From Chitinophagaceae bacterium (GTDB taxonomy: Bacteria > Bacteroidota > Bacteroidia > Chitinophagales > Chitinophagaceae), in contig JAEUVL010000104.1 of assembly GCA_016786965.1 (NCBI GenBank), positions 1 through 8,975 of the forward strand: 8,975 bases of DNA, written 5' to 3'. The notes beneath the pieces are model-generated. The model saw nothing but the letters and a program-made list of their open reading frames with translations. It searched no databases and was not told the DNA's origin. A program made the translations under genes and the position numbers. Positions 6,421 through 8,975 of this stretch are shown here, one piece after another. The first letter of the stretch is position 1. Each line of letters opens with the position of its first letter.

Positions 6421-6464
6421 CCCGAAATTAAGAAAAGATGAGACGCATCCCGAAATAAAGATGA
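6421..6464. repeat. Imperfect direct repeat between nuoN and the permease gene
   Basis: CCCGAAATTAAGAAAAGATGA-like (6421-6441) and CCCGAAATAAAGATGA (6449-6464) share CCCGAAAT and AAGATGA, with a 5-base insertion in the first copy. The start-to-start distance is 28. The pair sits in the 55-nt gap, just upstream of the permease start codon. It may be a small duplication or a pair of binding sites. Confidence 0.5.
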
Positions 6465-6473
6465 AAGCCTTTA

Positions 6474-7847
6474 TCAGAAGTACATAAAATACAATAGCAG
6501 TTCGGGATAAACGCCAAGTAAGATGACCAGTGCAGCCAGTAATACCAGCGTCCATTTAAAAAATGGGGTAACAGGTGATGATGCAGCTTCCCCTTCTTTG
6601 AAGTACATGGCCTGGATAACACGGAAATAATAATAGACACTGACTGCAGCCATCAGTACTGCCACAATAACCAGCCAAAGGTTGCTTCCATTGGTAAGGG
6701 CAGCTTTCAGCATGTAAAACTTGGAAATGAAACCAGCCGTAAGAGGTATGCCTGCCAGTGATAAAAGGAAGATGGTAGTAACGGCCGCCAGCAATGGCTC
6801 TTTTTTAGCAAACCCGTTGAAGCCGTCAAAGGTGTAGTCATTCATTTTTACCAGTACGGCAAAAATGCCGATCGTCGCAAGGCTGTAGGCTGCTGTATAA
6901 AGGAGCAAACCTTCTTTGGCCTCTGCATTCATACCAAAAAGCGCCATCATCATAAAGCCAGCCTGGGCAATACTTGAATAGGCCAGCATCCTTTTTACAC
7001 TTTGCTGAAAAACCGCTGTTATATTTCCAATAAATAGAGTAGCCACAGTAATGATTCCGGCAAACAATTGCCAGCTTCCGTGCAATTTGCCAAAGGCCTC
7101 ATCAAAAAGGCGCATAAAAGCAATGAAGACCGCTGCCTTTACAATTGTTGCCATAAAAGAAGTGAAGACGGTAGGAGCTCCATCATACACATCGGGTGTC
7201 CAGAAGTGAAAAGGTGCGGCTGACACTTTGAATGACATGGAAAAGAACAGCAACAGCATGCCGGCGATTAATAAAGCCGATGGCTTCGAAGCGCCAATGT
7301 TGATAGCACTCGAATAGAAAGTACCAGAAGCCCCATAGACCAATGCAATACCCATAAGCATCAGTCCGGTAGAGAAAGTGCCTAATAAAAAATACTTCAG
7401 CGAAGCCTCATTGCTCTTCAGGTTCCGTTTATCACTCCCTGTAAGGATGTAAAGCGGTATTGAAATGATCTCAATACCCAGGAATAAAGTAAGCAGGGAG
7501 CGGAAAGAAGAAGTAAGGGCAATACCGCAAAGTATAAAGAAGATCAGGGCAAAATATTCTGCATAATTCACTCCCACTTTTTCCATATCGCTGGCTGAAA
7601 GCAGCAGGTACAAAAGAGTGCAAACAAAAATGATCGTATTGAACAATAGTGCAAACCGGTCAAAACCGATCATTCCCCTGGAGTCAATATTAAAAAATTC
7701 ATACCCACACATCTCCAGCACATTCACCACCAGCAGCAGTAAGATGCCGGTCACGGCAACATTGCGGATAGCCGCTTTTGTCTTCAGCAGGATGCCGCTG
7801 AACATCATAACCACCCCCAATAATGCCGATAATATTAATGCGTTCAT
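6474..7847 (-). CDS. nuoN: NADH-quinone oxidoreductase subunit N
   Basis: Complete, 457 aa, close to the family's usual 460-490. It is one of the three antiporter-like subunits of the membrane arm of respiratory complex I, which couple quinone reduction to proton pumping. It is hydrophobic throughout, with about 13-14 predicted helices. Key residues of the proton path are present: E125 in LGIEIISIPLYIL (123-135), K151 in SLKYFLLG (149-156), K207 in SFKVSAAP (205-212) and K237 in IVKAAVF (235-241). The signature PFHFWTPDVYDGAPT follows at 212-226, and K376 lies in AGFISKFYML (371-380). The start lies 17 nt after the nuoM stop codon, so the two are co-transcribed. As usual for nuo operons, nuoN is the last nuo gene. 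The stop codon is TGA. Confidence 0.96.
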   Translation of the reverse strand: MNALILSALLGVVMMFSGILLKTKAAIRNVAVTGILLLLVVNVLEMCGYEFFNIDSRGMIGFDRFALLFNTIIFVCTLLYLLLSASDMEKVGVNYAEYFALIFFILCGIALTSSFRSLLTLFLGIEIISIPLYILTGSDKRNLKSNEASLKYFLLGTFSTGLMLMGIALVYGASGTFYSSAINIGASKPSALLIAGMLLLFFSMSFKVSAAPFHFWTPDVYDGAPTVFTSFMATIVKAAVFIAFMRLFDEAFGKLHGSWQLFAGIITVATLFIGNITAVFQQSVKRMLAYSSIAQAGFMMMALFGMNAEAKEGLLLYTAAYSLATIGIFAVLVKMNDYTFDGFNGFAKKEPLLAAVTTIFLLSLAGIPLTAGFISKFYMLKAALTNGSNLWLVIVAVLMAAVSVYYYFRVIQAMYFKEGEAASSPVTPFFKWTLVLLAALVILLGVYPELLLYFMYF

Positions 7848-7864
7848 AGTAATCTTATATAAAC

Positions 7865-8975
7865 CTACTTCTTTATCAAATTCGATCTGCTCAGAATAAA
7901 ATCCGAAAACTCACTGGTAAAATCTAATAATGCCTGCGGGTACACACCAAAGAAAAATATCATCACAACGATCAGCCCAAGTGCCAGCTTCTCCGTGATC
8001 CCCAGGTCAGTTACTCTTGCCGTCAGGTCATTGGTATTGCCATAAAAAACATTCCGGATCATATTCAATGTGTAAACCGCCGCCAGAATAATGCTGGTAC
8101 CTGCCAGTATGGTGAACAATACCGGGTATTTAGACCCAACGGCATTAAATATCCCATTAAACATCAGGAACTCCCCGGCAAAAGCATTGGTCAGAGGCAA
8201 GGCGATATTGGCAAGGGCCACAATAACAAACAGAATAGCCATTACAGGTGCTTTCTGCGCCAGCCCGCCCAGTTCTGAGATTTTGCGTGTACCAAACTGC
8301 CGTTCAATGATCTCCACCACGATCCACAATCCGATAATATTGATACCATGATGGAACATTTGTATCATCACCCCTTGCATACCTGTTTGCGTCATGGAAA
8401 ATACCGCTGCGCACATTAGCCCGATATGTGCAATGGAAGAATAAGCCACCAGCTTTTTTATATTATCCTGACGTATTGCAATAAGTGAAGCATATATCAT
8501 TCCGGTGATAGCTAATGCCGTTACCGTATCACCCCACATATAGGAAGCATAGGGTGTTACCGGCAGCAGCCAGCGGATCAATCCAAATACCCCCATCTTC
8601 ACCATCACTCCGCTCAATATCATAGTAGTGGCGGTAGGAGCCTGCTCGTATGTATCGGGCTGCCAGGTGTGCAGTGGGAAGATCGGCATCTTGATGGCAA
8701 AGGCAGCGAAGAACAACCAAAACAGGAACAATTGCTCTTTTGGTGTCACATTCATCGTATAAAATGTACTGATATCAAAAGTATGGGCCGATGATTTTGA
8801 CCAGATATAAATAATGGCTACCAGCATCAGTAATGAGCCGATGAATGTATAAATAAAGAATTTGAAAGTAACTGCTATGCGTTTTTCACCGCCCCACTGA
8901 GAACAAAGGAAATACATGGGTATAAGTGCTAACTCCCAGAAGAAATAAAACAACAATGCATCCATCGACAGGAAC
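7865..8975 (-). CDS. nuoM: NADH-quinone oxidoreductase subunit M (N-terminus cut by window edge)
   Basis: Partial: the frame stays open to the right edge, where the codons before MDALLFYFFWEL read FLS. The methionine at 8965 is internal, not a start. About 366 residues are visible and roughly 120-130 are missing compared with a typical NuoM of about 490. It is an antiporter-like proton-pumping subunit of complex I. Visible marks (numbered from the methionine at 8965) are the glutamate of FFWELALIPMYFL (E11), equivalent to E144 of E. coli NuoM, and K92 in AIKMPIFPLHTWQPDTYEQA (90-109). Others are K123 in VKMGVFGLIRW (122-132), HHG (205-207), and E265 in LTNAFAGEFLMF (258-269). The HTWQPDTYEQAPT form of the signature separates it from NuoN and NuoL. 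It is followed by nuoN after 17 nt. The stop codon is TAG. Confidence 0.96.
   Translation of the reverse strand, partial: FLSMDALLFYFFWELALIPMYFLCSQWGGEKRIAVTFKFFIYTFIGSLLMLVAIIYIWSKSSAHTFDISTFYTMNVTPKEQLFLFWLFFAAFAIKMPIFPLHTWQPDTYEQAPTATTMILSGVMVKMGVFGLIRWLLPVTPYASYMWGDTVTALAITGMIYASLIAIRQDNIKKLVAYSSIAHIGLMCAAVFSMTQTGMQGVMIQMFHHGINIIGLWIVVEIIERQFGTRKISELGGLAQKAPVMAILFVIVALANIALPLTNAFAGEFLMFNGIFNAVGSKYPVLFTILAGTSIILAAVYTLNMIRNVFYGNTNDLTARVTDLGITEKLALGLIVVMIFFFGVYPQALLDFTSEFSDFILSRSNLIKK

Noticed and set aside
8963..8965. ATG as the start of a short NuoM
   Set aside because: The frame continues upstream to the window edge (FLS before the Met). The conserved helix with the WEL glutamate begins here, so the ATG is internal to a longer gene.
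1..8975. CRISPR array, tRNA, rRNA, insertion sequence or toxin-antitoxin pair
   Set aside because: No regularly spaced long repeats, no tRNA-like cloverleaf, no transposase frame and no terminal inverted repeats were seen on either strand. The left-edge repeats are too short and too close together for CRISPR.

Overview
The window is chromosomal DNA of a member of the phylum Bacteroidota, most likely Chitinophagia/Chitinophagaceae. I infer this from protein features and from two candidate promoters of the Bacteroidota type (TTG, about 19-20 nt, TAnnTTTG). The protein features are a TonB with the cytoplasmic leader motif YGAYDLRKTYNRR, a tandem ExbB-ExbD-ExbD-TonB operon, and a nuoM-nuoN order with Bacteroidota-like sequence. 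The placement below phylum level is a judgement from memory, not a computed one. Every convincing gene lies on the minus strand, so the biological order runs from the right edge to the left edge.

Right part (8975 down to 6474): the 3' end of a respiratory complex I operon. nuoM is cut by the right edge (its N-terminal quarter is missing) and is followed 17 nt later by complete nuoN. These are two of the antiporter-like membrane subunits of NADH:quinone oxidoreductase. After a 55-nt gap holding a short imperfect direct repeat comes a MacB/FtsX-type ABC transporter permease (6418-5141) with no ATPase gene beside it. It ends before a 215-nt gap that contains a rho-independent terminator hairpin and, just upstream of that, a good candidate promoter for the next operon.

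Centre (4925 down to 1776): a four-gene energy-transduction operon. It encodes an ExbB/TolQ/MotA-type proton channel, two different ExbD/TolR-type proteins, and a TonB with an 11-proline tract. Together these should convert proton-motive force into movement that drives TonB-dependent (SusC-like, siderophore and similar) outer-membrane transport. A strong terminator (1757-1721) closes the operon.

Left part (1565 down to 1): mnmE, the tRNA wobble-uridine modification GTPase, followed by a non-coding stretch and the possible start of another leftward gene. The non-coding stretch is the least ordinary part of the window. It has four spaced copies of a GGCAACAAAT-like repeat and an inverted fifth copy, which together form a 10-bp hairpin. 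A Bacteroidota-type promoter is woven into the repeats. The AUG of an ORF that stays open to the left edge sits in the hairpin loop. The 3' end of mnmE is a known integration target in other bacteria (the SGI1 family), so a mobile element or integrase gene just outside the left edge is a reasonable but unproven guess.

Overall the window is mostly housekeeping. I see no CRISPR array, rRNA, tRNA, insertion sequence or clear novel defence system.
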